Shown: positions 23,605 to 34,580 of the stretch, one piece after another
Numbering within the stretch: the first letter of the stretch is position 1
How the letters are laid out: the number at the start of each line of letters is the position of its first letter
NCBI GenBank assembly: GCA_000729835.1
Contig: JFHB01000026.1
Span: forward strand, 124,001-188,000
DNA: 64,000 nt
Direction: 5' to 3'
From: Atkinsonella hypoxylon
Taxonomy: Eukaryota > Ascomycota > Sordariomycetes > Hypocreales > Clavicipitaceae
Program-made: the position numbers and the translations under genes
Notes under the pieces: generated by a model
Seen by the model: only the letters and a program-made list of their open reading frames with translations
The model's database searches: none
What the model was told of the DNA's origin: nothing

Positions 23605-25674
23605 GGTGATGACCATATCACGTTCTTTGTCTCAGCACCTTCGGGGTTCCTGTTGATCAGGAACGAGAATGCTGTTACGTGTATACGTGTATGTAGTTTG
23701 CTTCAGGCTAAAAGCCGATGGCATCTTTGTAGTCATAAATCATACTGCGTTCGATGCGCCGAGACTAGTCCTAGGGGGAATTATTCACGCATCAGCAGGT
23801 CTGAATGATCCAGAGCTGCTAGCAGTGTACGGAATAGATCGTCTCGATCTCAGACATGAAGAGCGGCGATTGGAGGGGAACTGAGGTTAAATATTGCTGG
23901 GTGATTTATCGCGCATTTCCGATTTGTATTATATTTGCCTTTGCCGAATTCCAGAGCCGCAGATTGATGACCGCGCAGGGAAACATGGGATATTTAACCC
24001 CCCCTGATGCGGCGGCCACCCCGTGACCTTTTAATTGAGTTTGTCATTTCCCTCCGGCGATGTCCGCTTATCTGAGTATAAAGAAAAAAACTACAGATTA
24101 AACTTTAAAGACCTCATAGAATATTGTAAATGTACAAAGCGTACAATTTATCGTTAAAAGACATCATATGCCTTGAATAGGGATGGAATAGATGGAAAAA
24201 GCACTACAGCTTAGACTATCAAGGTAGCTAGCTGTCCACCAGTATATAATCTCATCCACTTCAGTGTGTCCGGCACTCCACAAAATGCTAGCTGGCGAAA
24301 ATCCGCTTATACGGAGTTCTGGACGGTCCGGTGTCTATAGTTCCTCGTGTCGATATGTCACGTCAGATACGCTATCTGTTTCAGGTGTCTGGTGGAGTTG
24401 AAATGGATACTCAGTACGGAATACTCCGTAATACAATAGCTTACAAAAACGTCAAGTATACCCCGTAGGAGTCCTGCTTCTAAATCGACGTGTGCAGAGC
24501 AGTGTGATTAACTAAACGCCAAAGTAGGCTGCCGATGAGACAAGTATGGCTGTTCAAACCCATGTGCTTCCGAGTCATTCTGTTCTCACACGACAGTGTC
24601 CCCCATGTCTGAATGCTTTGACAAGGATGTGCAGGATGAAACATCCCGGCCAGTTCGTGGCTGTGGCTTACGCGCTAACACAGGGGCCAATTCTCGGAAC
24701 CAATTCTCGGCAAGGCTAGCCATAAAACCAGCCACCAAATTTACTCCTTTTGGTGTTCGTTCACGAATACGCAGGCCTGTAGGAAAAATTGCACCTTTTA
24801 CATACTTATATGCAAATGGCCTTGTTCTAAATGGGCACATTTCTCCGTGATACCATGCAAAGCTCTTCTATTGGGTGCCACATGATAACTCCTGTCCACT
24901 TCCACTCAGTAATGAACTTTGTATAGCACTACAATTACCAGCAACTGTAGACTTGTGTCCTGTTTATTTATCAGACTGCATATAGTTAGAGTCCCCCTAA
25001 ATAGGGATATCTGGTTCAAGAGCCGTGTTATCCTTGCTTGCCAAACTGTCAGCAGATGTGACCCAATCGTGCCTGAGTTGCGAAGTGGCGCGCTGCAAGC
25101 GTTGCCCATTGATATTGCAATGGGCAATCGAGTATTCCGTAGGCACCGGTGCATACTAAACTAGTACTTGAGAGATGTGTAACCGTTATGGGGTTAGTTG
25201 TTGCATGTTCACAATGTCCACTGCCCTTCGTTCACGATCCTCGATCCTCGATCCTCGATCCTGGAGGCGTGGTTGGTGATCATGCAGCTAACATGCCGTT
25301 AATAGTACGCGAAGACACCAGCTACGTCAGGGGATAGCTTTGCCGGCCAATTGAATAACATGATATAAACACTATAGTTGACATGTGAGTCCGCTAAAAG
25401 GGGTGCTATCTGCATAAGTGACAGCATTATAGTGTTAGTGTGTCAAAGTGGAGTGAAATCAAGTCAGGATGGCCGCTAGCTCTCACGATAGCGTGTGCTC
25501 GGACCACTGGAATACATTTGCGGCGGTAACGCGCCATGACCGACATGAAGTAAGTTGTTATATGGAAGCAGTAGCGTGGGTATATGCGCAGAAAGCACGT
25601 ACATATGTATTGATCTCCCGCAATACTGTGCTTCAAGTAGACATTGGCGTATCGTTGAACTGCTGATCCGCCAA
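23605..25674. other. 2-kb intergenic region, GH92 to RGS-LOV
   Basis: No gene is supported. It includes a second copy of the 16-bp TACGGAATACTCCGTA element at 24415, further TACGGAAT sites at 23828 and 25134 (reverse), and a 7-bp tandem at 25235. The right end is presumably the promoter of the photoreceptor gene. Confidence 0.45.
25235..25262 (+). repeat. CGATCCT 7-bp tandem, four units
   Basis: Four perfect CGATCCT units lie about 0.4 kb upstream of the photoreceptor start codon. Confidence 0.85.
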
Positions 25675-27904
25675 ATGCATCAAAGAGCTATGAGTCCGGC
25701 GGCCAAACAGCCTGCCGCACCAACGCCTAACATCGCTCTATCACCGGTCCAACCTAAACCTGTGCGTGATGCTAATTCGGGAGGTTTGGTCACTGCTGAG
25801 GAGCCTGACCACGATCCAAGGTTTGTTGTAACTCCTGGCGAAGCGGTGCTATAAAATTGTCAAACATGTTACTGCCGTTTTTATGTATCCAACACCAATA
25901 GTCTTTCTCTTGCTCATTCTCATTGCAGTTTGCGAGGGCCCTGTCTCGACTTCGACGGCTTTGACGACTTTGCCCCAGGGCTTTCGGAAAGCCGATCGCT
26001 GCCTTCGCGATTCTCTTCACGACGAAGTTTACGTTCACGAGGTTCTGACGTTTCAGCCGCGGAATCGGGGGATGACTCGATGACGACTAGCATAGGCTCA
26101 TTGTTGCCAGCGTTACAGATTAAGGGAGATTCTCTAGTAGACAATCTCCACCCTTTGCCGGAAGATGAGCTGGATCCAGGGAGCTTCGACATTGTGGCCC
26201 CTTCGAAGCAGGAAAATGGAGTCTATTCTCTAGCCAAACGTTCAGAGGAGCTGTTCTCGAAACAGCATATGAGTGCCATCTTGGAAGACTCGCGCCGACT
26301 TGGCCAGTTCAGTCAGTTTCTCGCAAAAACAAGACCGGGTTCTATCCCTCTATTGGAATACTACTTGGAAGCGGAAAAGGCCATCAGGGCTGTGAAGTAT
26401 GCAGATTCCGTCGCGGCCGGGCTCCAGAAAATCGACGAGTACGACTTTACGCATGATCATGCTGGAAATGCTATAAACGACGCTCTTCAGGCCAAACGCG
26501 ATGCTGCATTCGAGATATTGACTAGAGAGGAGCTTCCCATGTTCATCACCCATACCTGGATAAGGATCGTCAGTCTCTCCATCAAGCAGAGAGTCATGGG
26601 AACGATGCCCGCTCATCTCCGAGAAGCTTCAGAGGGACTGGCCGAGGTTTTCTGTCTTACCGACCCTTCAAGACAAGATAACCCCATCATACTTGCTTCA
26701 AGTGGTAGGTCCCTGTCTGACGTAATAAATTATTGTCCATGCGTTCGCTAATGAAAGCCCAGAGTTCCATCGTACGACACAGTATGGCGTCAATGATGTC
26801 ATCGGCCGCAACTGTCGATTCCTGCAAGGTCCAGGCACGAATCCATTCAGTATCAAGAGAATCAAAGAACATCTCGCCGCCGGTAAAGAGCACTTCGAGA
26901 CGTTTCTCAACTACCGGCGCGACGGATCTCCCTTCATGAACCTCTTATTATGCGCGCCACTCATCGACTCAAGAGGCACAGTGCGATACTTCCTCGGAGC
27001 CCAAGTAGATGTATCAGGCTTGGCCCGGGAGTGCACCGAGCTGGACGGTCTAAAATCCATCGTCAAATCCTCGGAAAATAAAGAAGAAGGCGCAGAAGAG
27101 GCACCACGGAACGGCAAATCCGACCGGTCCACGTTGGACTACTGCCGTGATCTTAGTGAAATGTTCAGCCGCCACGAAGTCGATATCGTGCGTCGACATG
27201 GTGGATCAATGCACCAGAAGCAAAGCCATGTTGATGAGTCACTAAAGACGTGCAAATGGGAGGCACCATACCTCGTCCTCAAAGATCCAACTTCTCCCCA
27301 GGAGTCGTCAGCCTCGCCACCGGTGGACGGTACCGTTTCAGACGTGCCAGTCCACGCAGTTAAAGAGCCACCGGCCGTTCCCAATCATTACTCCAGTGGT
27401 CGTCTGGCAGGCGTATACGAGAACTATGTCCTCATACGTCCTGCGCCAAGTTTTCAAATTCTTTTCGCGTCCGCTGGTCTGCGGATGCCTGGCATATTGC
27501 AGAGTCCATTCCTATCACGGATCGGGGGCTCCGGACGGGTTCGCGATCAAATTGCACAGGCTCTTACCGAGGGACGAGGAGTGACAGCAAAGGTGCAGTG
27601 GCTATCGTCTCTGTCATCGCGCTACTACAATTCCAATCCCTCAGGCCACTACCAGGGCAGATCACGTTGGCTTCACTGCACCCCCCTGCGCGGCGTGGAC
27701 GGGGTAATTGGGGTTTGGATGATCGTCATTATAAACGACGAGAGTACAAACTCGGCACAGAAAGGCTCGACGGGTGGGAAATTTTTTTCTGGACAGACAC
27801 AGCATTCTAGGATAGCACCAGCTATCGAGCCGCATGTTCCCCGCAAGCCATCATCTCTCGGACTGGGGGATAATGATACGTGGTCGACGGTATGGCAAGG
27901 ATAG
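25675..27904 (+). CDS. RGS-LOV blue-light photoreceptor
   Basis: Exons are 25675-25820, 25929-26704 and 26763-27904, giving 687 aa. Both introns are GT..AG and frame-consistent (donors GTTTGT and GTAGGT). Residues 1-100 are Ser/Pro-rich. About 115-270 read as an RGS domain: an opening LFSKQHMSAILEDSRRLGQF, an acidic LLEYYLEAEKAI helix and a closing helix before the LOV. A LOV/PAS domain follows (about 280-390) with the flavin motif GRNCRFLQG; Cys325 would be the adduct-forming cysteine. Its beta-strands include NYRRDGSPFMNLL and YFLGAQVDVSG. A further domain (about 470-640, YENYVLIRPAPSFQILFASAG) looks PAS-like. This order matches the RGS-LOV-DUF class typified by Botrytis BcLOV4, whose blue-light state binds membrane phospholipids. 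It may tie light to G-protein control. Start could also be the ATG at 25690. Confidence 0.9.
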
Positions 27905-29907
27905 AATAAGCGTATAGAACATCATATTACAGATTAGATATCGAGACGTGGTCTTCGTCGCCAGTCCAGGGGACTATGACTGCTCACATGCCAATTCACG
28001 TATAAGAGGCTCACAAGTGACCTGAGAGACCTGTGAGCACCTTGGGCTTTATGCGAGACTTCGAATTTCGCCAACCATGTTATATTTCTTCACAAAGTTC
28101 GGTAGTAGGTAGGTAAAACCAGGGAATGATTTCTCACGGCCTAGTCTATAATATGTAATATAGTCGCACAACTGCTGTGGTCGCGATAATTCCGGCGCTA
28201 TTAATAATACGAAATGTGTATATTGTACCTCGTCTATGGGATAACCTTTGGAGGTAAAACAGGTTGATTACATGGGTCCCTCAGATGCTATGCAAAACAA
28301 GATCATGTATGACCATCGTTATCTTCCATGGAGTATGCGACTTAAGATGTTGTTCAAAGATCAACTCACTTGTGAAAAGAGGGTGCATGATGGCGAAACA
28401 CGACCTATTTACAGTAACCGAATATGAACAAGATGATGCCCTTCAGCACAGAAACATTGTGGGTGATTGGTCCAAAATAAGCGACAGATTTTGAGTGATT
28501 GACTCAAAGATGGAAGACATGTGTCCGTCAGCCTTTCTCCCATGTTGCGATCGCCTCGGTCGCGCCACTTTGCCATTTACAAACTAAAACATCATTAACG
28601 CAGCTTTCGACTGACCGCGTCTGAATTGACACAGAATTTTATGACACAACAAACGTGGAGGGAAACGGTTGTGCTATGCGCATGAAGCCTTGGTGCATGG
28701 GCATTGTGTCCAAACAGTCTCCTTGGGCGTTGTATCACAACCTGCTTCTCGCGTTAGCGCGCTGCCGACTAAGGCCCCGTGATCTGATGCGATCATAGAG
28801 GTCGCAATGGTATACCCTGATGTACTGTCCAAGTTGCTCGCGCCGTTCGACGATTGGTAAAGCAGCGCGGCCTGGGTTATTATCGGCCCCCAATGTGCTC
28901 ATTTTGCAGCCACGGGCAATGCAGTTGCCGTCAAGGTAGCAACCAGCAACATATCTTCCAGAAGTAAAAACGGTCTACATAGTACTGCATGTCACGCATG
29001 TCACAGACTTTCTCGTACGGAGTGCATCTCTAGAGGATGGATTCCATCCGAGGCTGATCGGGCCGTCTACCAGCGATAACGGAGTGCAACTGCAACTGCG
29101 GATCGGTCAAGGGTCACCTTCAATCTTCCATGTGGAGCAATAAATATAATAGCAAGTAAATTGCTGCTCGAAATTCTCCGTCAGACTATTTAAGGATGGT
29201 CGGGTCCCAGTATCTTATGTCGACCTGCTTGACCATTGTCGGCTCCAGGGCATCTGTCCACATCATCTGCCGTCATGGCGGTACCGCCGGCTCTACGTTT
29301 GTGAATGGAAGAGTCGGACGCTCGGTGCTTGGTTTGACGCTAGTTTCATCAAGAGCGCTTCCATTAGGAGCTGTAGTAATGCTACAGTTACAATCGTAAG
29401 GAAATGGGTCCGGTACGATTGGACCAGTTCACGATCTGCCCAAGAGGAGCTGTGCTGTGCGCCGATCTTTCCGAATTGGGGTACGAACGGCCCAACATTG
29501 ACTGCCCCTTAATTTATAGGGTCCGATGACAATCCGATCTAATTACAATACACTGTTGTACATGAGAACCATATGAATAGGCCAGTGATGTGAAGTCGAT
29601 AGTACTATCACGGAGCGGAGCGCTCCGGTCGGAGAGTGCCCCGTTGGCAGATGCCTCCGCTCTTCGCTATTAATAAAGCAGGACGTATATTTCATAGCAG
29701 CGCGGGCATCACTACTCTACGGCGTTGTAGGTTCTATTGCTGACCAAACCGTCGCATAAGGAGCTGCAACTACAGCGCTCGTCCGCATTGTTATTCCGTT
29801 GGTGCCGAACAGAGCTCATACGCGGCACCAATCATTCGAACGAGACTGCGCCAAATCCTAAGTGGCTTGTGGATGCGATATAACGTGTCCTTCTTGAATT
29901 TAGCGCC
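27905..29907. other. 2-kb intergenic region
   Basis: No gene is supported. A GC-rich dyad (GGAGCGCTCC) lies near 29615. Short ORFs on both strands carry no family motif. Confidence 0.4.
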
Positions 29908-31002
29908 CTGAGATTCACCTGGACAGTGTTCGGTGTCGCGTCGCTAGTCAGCATCGTCGAGGCCAAGCTTGCCTCTACAATCACGAAATGCTCGGCTGGG
30001 CCTCGCTTGGCCCATTGGCCAGCGCAGGCAGCAAAGAATCTTGAGGGTATGATTGTGCGCAATGCTCACAAGGGCCGCTATGCAGTTCTCGACATGGACA
30101 ATACCAGCTACCGATTCGATCTGGAGGAGTCCCTGCTGCCGTTTCTCGAGGCCAAAGGGGTCTTAACTCGCGACAAGTTGGACCCTTTCTTGAAAGTCGT
30201 ACCATTTAAGGATTCTGCTTCGTCCAAGGAATCCCTATACAGCTATTATCTGCGCCTATGCGAAATCGACGAGGCAGTTTGCTACCCCTTTGCTGCGCAG
30301 GTGTTCAGTGGCATCCCCCTTACACAGCTGAAAATCTATGTTGACGAACTGACGGCTCTTAGCGAGACGGAGATAATTCCGGTCACATATTTTGAAGGCG
30401 GGAAACTGACTACCTCGACTGTCAATCCGCCCAAGGTATTCCGCGGGCAAGTCGAGCTGTATAACAAGCACGAGCTCATGGCGAATGGAATCGACGTGTA
30501 CGTTGTCACCGCTGCCTCGGAGGAACTTGTGCGCATGGTTGCTTCAGACCCGAAATACGGCTACAACATGAAACCCGAAAATGTCATTGGCGTCACGCTG
30601 CTTATGAGAGACGTGAAGCCTGGCAGTGTCACTTCGCCACGGAAGCAAATCAAGGATGGCAACTACAATGGAAAGAACAACCTTGACCTGGTCATGACTC
30701 CATTCTTATGGACGCCTGCTGTAAGGAAAGAGCGCAAGTGGGCTGCTATTCTAGCTTATATTGACCCCTGGATACGGCCCATTTTAGTAGGGGGTGACAC
30801 GCCAGACAGCGATGGGCCGATGCAATTCCAAGCTGTCGATGTTGGCCGCGGTGGCATCCACCTGTGGGTCAATCGGAAAGAAAGATATTGGCAACAGATT
30901 AGCAAGATGAGGATGGAGTTTGCCGCAGCCTGGCAACGAGAGGGCTTGCCGGTATGGGCGGACAGAAATTGGGTCGTGGTCGAATCAGAAGACATCCTTT
31001 AG
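29908..31002 (+). CDS. HAD-superfamily phosphatase resembling phosphorylcholine phosphatase; CTG at the expected start
   Basis: A continuous open frame of 364 codons if read from 29908. The region from about residue 35 (LAHWPAQAAKNLEGMIV) onward resembles bacterial phosphorylcholine phosphatase (PchP): HAD motif I is DMDNTSYRFDLEESLLPF, a mid-domain segment is RLCEIDEAVCYPF, and the late acidic motif is GGDTPDSDGPM. These enzymes remove phosphate from phosphocholine outside the cytoplasm. The first ATG in this frame is at 30049, inside the conserved region, so it would truncate the protein. Just upstream, CTG at 29908 starts a run reading (L)RFTWTVFGVASLVSIVEA, an excellent signal peptide if the codon were ATG. 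So either initiation is at CTG, an upstream exon exists, or the start codon was lost recently. The bacterial-like sequence makes horizontal transfer possible; that is inference. Confidence 0.7.
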   Translation: MRFTWTVFGVASLVSIVEAKLASTITKCSAGPRLAHWPAQAAKNLEGMIVRNAHKGRYAVLDMDNTSYRFDLEESLLPFLEAKGVLTRDKLDPFLKVVPFKDSASSKESLYSYYLRLCEIDEAVCYPFAAQVFSGIPLTQLKIYVDELTALSETEIIPVTYFEGGKLTTSTVNPPKVFRGQVELYNKHELMANGIDVYVVTAASEELVRMVASDPKYGYNMKPENVIGVTLLMRDVKPGSVTSPRKQIKDGNYNGKNNLDLVMTPFLWTPAVRKERKWAAILAYIDPWIRPILVGGDTPDSDGPMQFQAVDVGRGGIHLWVNRKERYWQQISKMRMEFAAAWQREGLPVWADRNWVVVESEDIL

Positions 31003-32176
31003 ATGACCGCAGTAGAAGCAAAAAGTCCATGCTTGTCAAAGGACGAACAATAAGTCAATGCAGGCGACATACAGTCACGTATCGACTGAACCTCTCATTT
31101 ATCAGCTCAGCTGTGTAAATTGCTCCAGGATGAACACTTAGTATATCCTCTAGAGAGGCGATCACCCCTATCTGCATGCATTGTAGATCTTAGAGCTCGA
31201 AATTGTACTCTATCCAAGCCCCCTGTAGATTGACTACAGCTGCTGGGACCCGAAACTCTGATTTCGTCTTCGACTCAAGAGTCCAGCTTGATGATTGTGC
31301 GGTGCAATGTTTCTGGTATCCATGATCCATGACGCTGGCAGAAGCTGGTGGAAGGGGCACGACGGTACTGGGAATTTCGCAGTGTTCTTGTATCTCTTTG
31401 CGTGCCAGCAGCATAGTTCATTCCGCGTTGATGCCTGCTGATACGTTCATTGGAGCTATTTGGCCCTCATAAAGAAAGATCCGTACCGAGCACTGCCTAG
31501 ACATCACATCGTCACGCAGCCAGCCTGCAATTCGCTCTCTCCCTGATGCGGGAGGGCCTGAATGCCGCACCGATCCAACAAATAGGCACGTCGGATAGTT
31601 AACTATCTTACAACTCCATCGGGGATTTTGCGGGTACAAAAGGCCACCTTACAGGGGTATTCTAAGACATTGGGTTACAGTACTTTGGCTAATTATATAC
31701 TCCTAAAAGAAACTTGATTAAAGTTCCTTTTAGCCACACTACGCTATCCAATTGTATCACTGACATTTATAGTCTAGTCCTCCGCGGGAACATGTTGGTA
31801 ATCTCGCGTGTCATGAAATGTCCAGGTTGCACCCATCTGGCGAGACGGTGAATTTTCGCCATCTTCTATCGCTTCGTGTAAATCCACGAGAGCAGTGGGA
31901 GTGCCGGCCCGTATGTGAATTTAAGCTTACCGAGTCCTGTCTTATGCGACAAACAGCTGACCTCGCAGTGACACGCTAGAACATGAGGTTCAGGATTACT
32001 AGACGACTTGGCATGCCGTGGATAAGATTCACCACCGCGTCAGTAGCAACAAGACATGGACAGCTGGGGCTTTACTCTATCAGGATGCTTACGTGAGGGA
32101 TCGTTCGTTAATGATTTAGTAGGTTGATATTGCTATATTCAATCCCTAAAACTACTAGCAGATGGAGTGCAGAGGC
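31003..32176. other. Intergenic region with a broken ORF
   Basis: This contains the interrupted minus-strand frame at 31190-31639, listed separately. The rest (31640-32176) holds nothing I can assign. One minus-strand stretch near 31800-31930 reads as protein-like (GATWTFHDTRDYQHV), but it has no start or partner exon. Confidence 0.35.
31190..31639 (-). pseudogene. Minus-strand open frame interrupted by one TGA, unknown family
   Basis: Two segments in the same frame are separated only by a TGA at 31420-31418. The first ends VRIFLYEGQIAPMNVSAGINAE and the second begins TMLLARKEIQEHCEIP. Together they would give about 150 codons. There is no ATG at the 5' end, only TTG. The continuity of frame and protein-like composition suggest a decayed gene, or an exon of one. 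I do not recognise the family. Confidence 0.35.
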
Positions 32177-32832
32177 CTAAATGTTTTCCCTCTTCACCTC
32201 GACTTTGACACAGCTGGGATTCTGAGGCCTATTCGGTCCAAGTAGCCAAGTAAGAGTCCAGTAAGTGTAGCCCAAATAGTTCGAATTGCACATGTACCAA
32301 TTCTTCAAGCCACCACTACCAAGCTTAGGAGAGTCCGTTGTGTCGTCAACGTATGCCATAATATTCAGCTGATCACTTTCATCGAAGTCGAAGTGTACAG
32401 CGTCGGTTCCTAGGGTTGATCGAGAGGTGGCAAGATTGGTACCAAGGTTGGTTTCAAGCTTCATTGAGAAGTGCCTAGGTGGCTCTGTGGTACAGAATTT
32501 TGGTGAGCTAAACATACAATACGTCAGAGTCAATGGGGCGGGTATAACTTACGCGTAGACACATCCCAAGTAATGATACCGTCGTGGCCTCCAGGACCTG
32601 GCGGGGATTCATTTGTGGTGTTGAGATAAAAGATTGCATTGATTGCCTTGGTGTCCTCAGGAAGAACGCAGAGTACCTCAATCGCAGCGCCAACATGGCA
32701 GGTGGTGAGCGCCGAACCGTTGAACCTTTCGTCTTCAGTCTGAAGGACCATCATGAAGGGTGCGGACCGGATGTTTTGGGCAAACACCGAGCCAGTGGCG
32801 GCAAGGGCAACAAATAGCGCTGTAGCTTTCAT
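32177..32832 (-). CDS. Small secreted protein, DUF7907-like
   Basis: Exons are 32832-32553 and 32484-32177, giving 195 aa. The intron has donor GTAAGT and acceptor CCACAG; this acceptor, rather than the upstream TTTAG, keeps the frame and joins STQ to PPRHFSMKLETN. A clear signal peptide spans residues 1-19 (MKATALFVALAATGSVFAQ), so the ATG at 32832 was preferred over 32850. The mature protein contains an internal Cys pair, an N-glycosylation site (NGS) and a C-terminal NWYMCNSNYLGYTYWTLTW..CVKVEV pattern. This resembles the secreted fungal DUF7907 proteins, which end in a Trp/Tyr-rich strand and a final Cys. Function is unknown. A TATA-like element lies 126-134 bp upstream. Confidence 0.72.
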
Positions 32833-32957
32833 GATTGTGAACCAGGGCAAACTTTTGAGTCAATGAGCTTCGATCAGAGAATAGATCTGCAGGATACTAG
32901 GATACTGAAATACTTTTGCCACGGCGCGATTCCTCCTGACCACTGGGCATCAGCTCG

Positions 32958-32966
32958 ATATATATA
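32958..32966 (-). promoter_or_regulatory. TATA-like element for the small secreted protein
   Basis: An ATATATATA run lies 126-134 bp upstream of the ATG of the minus-strand secreted protein gene, a plausible TATA position in a filamentous fungus. Position and composition are the only evidence. Confidence 0.4.
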
Positions 32967-33295
32967 GTTTTAAGAAGGCCGATCTACGTAGTCCACCCAC
33001 GATGGACCATGTTACCCAAATTGGTGACAGACAAACAATCTCAGTAGACGATTCTTTGACGTAGACGGCGGGGCACCATCTTACTTTGCAGTCGGTTTTT
33101 CATTTTGTTCTTCTTCTCTGAGGGGAATGTATAGCGGTGCCCACGTTACTCTGAATACGGGCCCTATAATGATATGCTGCCAGTAAATACCTGAGTTGAG
33201 CATCTTGATCCTTTAGCTACTCAGAATTCCAAATCTCAAACCAACCAGCTGGTTCACAATTTGGCTGTCTACCTTGCTTGTAGGTAGTAAATCAG

Positions 33296-33786
33296 TCAAG
33301 ACCATGTGGGGATTCTATCGCAGCTATTGAGGGTCTCCGCAAGCGTCTTGGGTCGTGAGTAGTCCCAGGACTTGCCTGCGCCCCATGAGCTGTCAAACGG
33401 GAATATCATGGGACGGGAATGCGACGTTGATGACGTCCTGGACTTCCTGGGGTGCCGGGATTTTCCGCCGATTTTGCCGGCGGCCCAAAATCTCCTCAAT
33501 GCCGAGACTAAACATCTTAGTCCCATAACCTATGGCAAGCCGCCCGGAATACGAGCCTTCAGCTCCTCCGCGCCACAGCCAAGAGTAGGAAATGACGAGG
33601 GCACGAAGATCGGTCGCTTGTCTTTGAAGTTTGGACTAAAACAAATACTCATCCCCTCTTTGACATTGGCCGGGTAACCATTGTAGCTTCCCACATTGAA
33701 GACCGTTATACCCCTAGGAACTCCATACCGACGGTGTCTTGGGTTAATTCGAGTCGCCAACGTTCCACTATCGATCAATAGAGAGT
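33296..33786 (-). pseudogene. Gene remnant readable in three frames, family unknown
   Basis: Protein-like sequence continues across frame changes on the minus strand. The first part contains GVPRGITVFNVGSYNGYPAN in one frame; GSYSGRLAIGYGTKMFSLGI follows in a second; a third gives FDSSWGAGKSWDYSRPKTL and a Cys near the end. The handovers are at about 33550 and 33415. This is what a frameshifted gene looks like, although unrecognised introns could also explain part of it. I cannot name the family. Confidence 0.35.
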
Positions 33787-33949
33787 CATAGGGTATCCCT
33801 CAAATATAGTGATCTGACTGTTGAGTGTTGATGAAGTGTGGCCACAAGCAGAAGTAAGTCACGGCAGGCGGTACGTAGTGTGGAAAGAAGGAGGCTAGCT
33901 TGGCCAATATGGGAGACGCCGCTAAGATGACGTCAGAAGTACGCTTAAG

Positions 33950-34115
33950 GTGTAAACTAATACGGGTGCCTACGGGTACATGTATAAGACCCGCGTAAGA
34001 CTATAGATATAAAAGCTAGTAGATATAGCTTAATATGTCGTTTAAACGACTATGATAGTACTTACTACAATACATATTGACTAAATTAAAAGCTATAAAG
34101 CTATAATATAGGTCT
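33950..34115. repeat. AT-rich, TA-rich block resembling RIP-mutated repeat
   Basis: About 165 bp are strongly enriched in TA dinucleotides (runs such as AGCTATAAAGCTATAATATA), unlike the roughly 50% GC flanks. This composition is typical of DNA altered by repeat-induced point mutation in ascomycetes. The mutated element cannot be identified. Confidence 0.45.
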
Positions 34116-34563
34116 TTTTTAGACAATTCTACATCGACCTTGGCCATAAGCTAGATCTACCATTCTGCTACCGATTGAGGACCATCCCCGCAAGTGACCG
34201 GCTTGCTCCCTTGACACTTCTAGAGGGATAAAAAAATGTCTGATCTGTGTCGTTCGCAGCCTAAGCGAATCGGGCAATACATGCCAAAGCGCCAGAGACA
34301 ACCAGGACTTGCAAGCATGAATACCCCGTAGAGCCGCTTGAACCCACCGAGTCCGCCAAGCGACCATGGGATGCTAGCACTCTCTCTTATATGGAACGGA
34401 TCTTTATGATGATGCAACGTGATGGAAGAGGCCAATCGGGACTTCTTTCTCATCTGACTTGAAACATTGACGCTACAGCACTGCAATCCCGATCAGGTAA
34501 GTAAAGATAGGAACACCACCAGCGGGAACAAACAATATTCGGCGTCACGGATGAAGAGGCAAT

Positions 34564-34580
34564 CACACACACACACACAC
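34564..34580 (+). repeat. (CA)8 microsatellite
   Basis: Eight CA units in non-coding DNA. Confidence 0.9.

Noticed and set aside
32485..32552. Shorter intron in the DUF7907-like gene ending at TTTAG near 32506
   Set aside because: Phase does not match; the later CCACAG acceptor keeps the frame.
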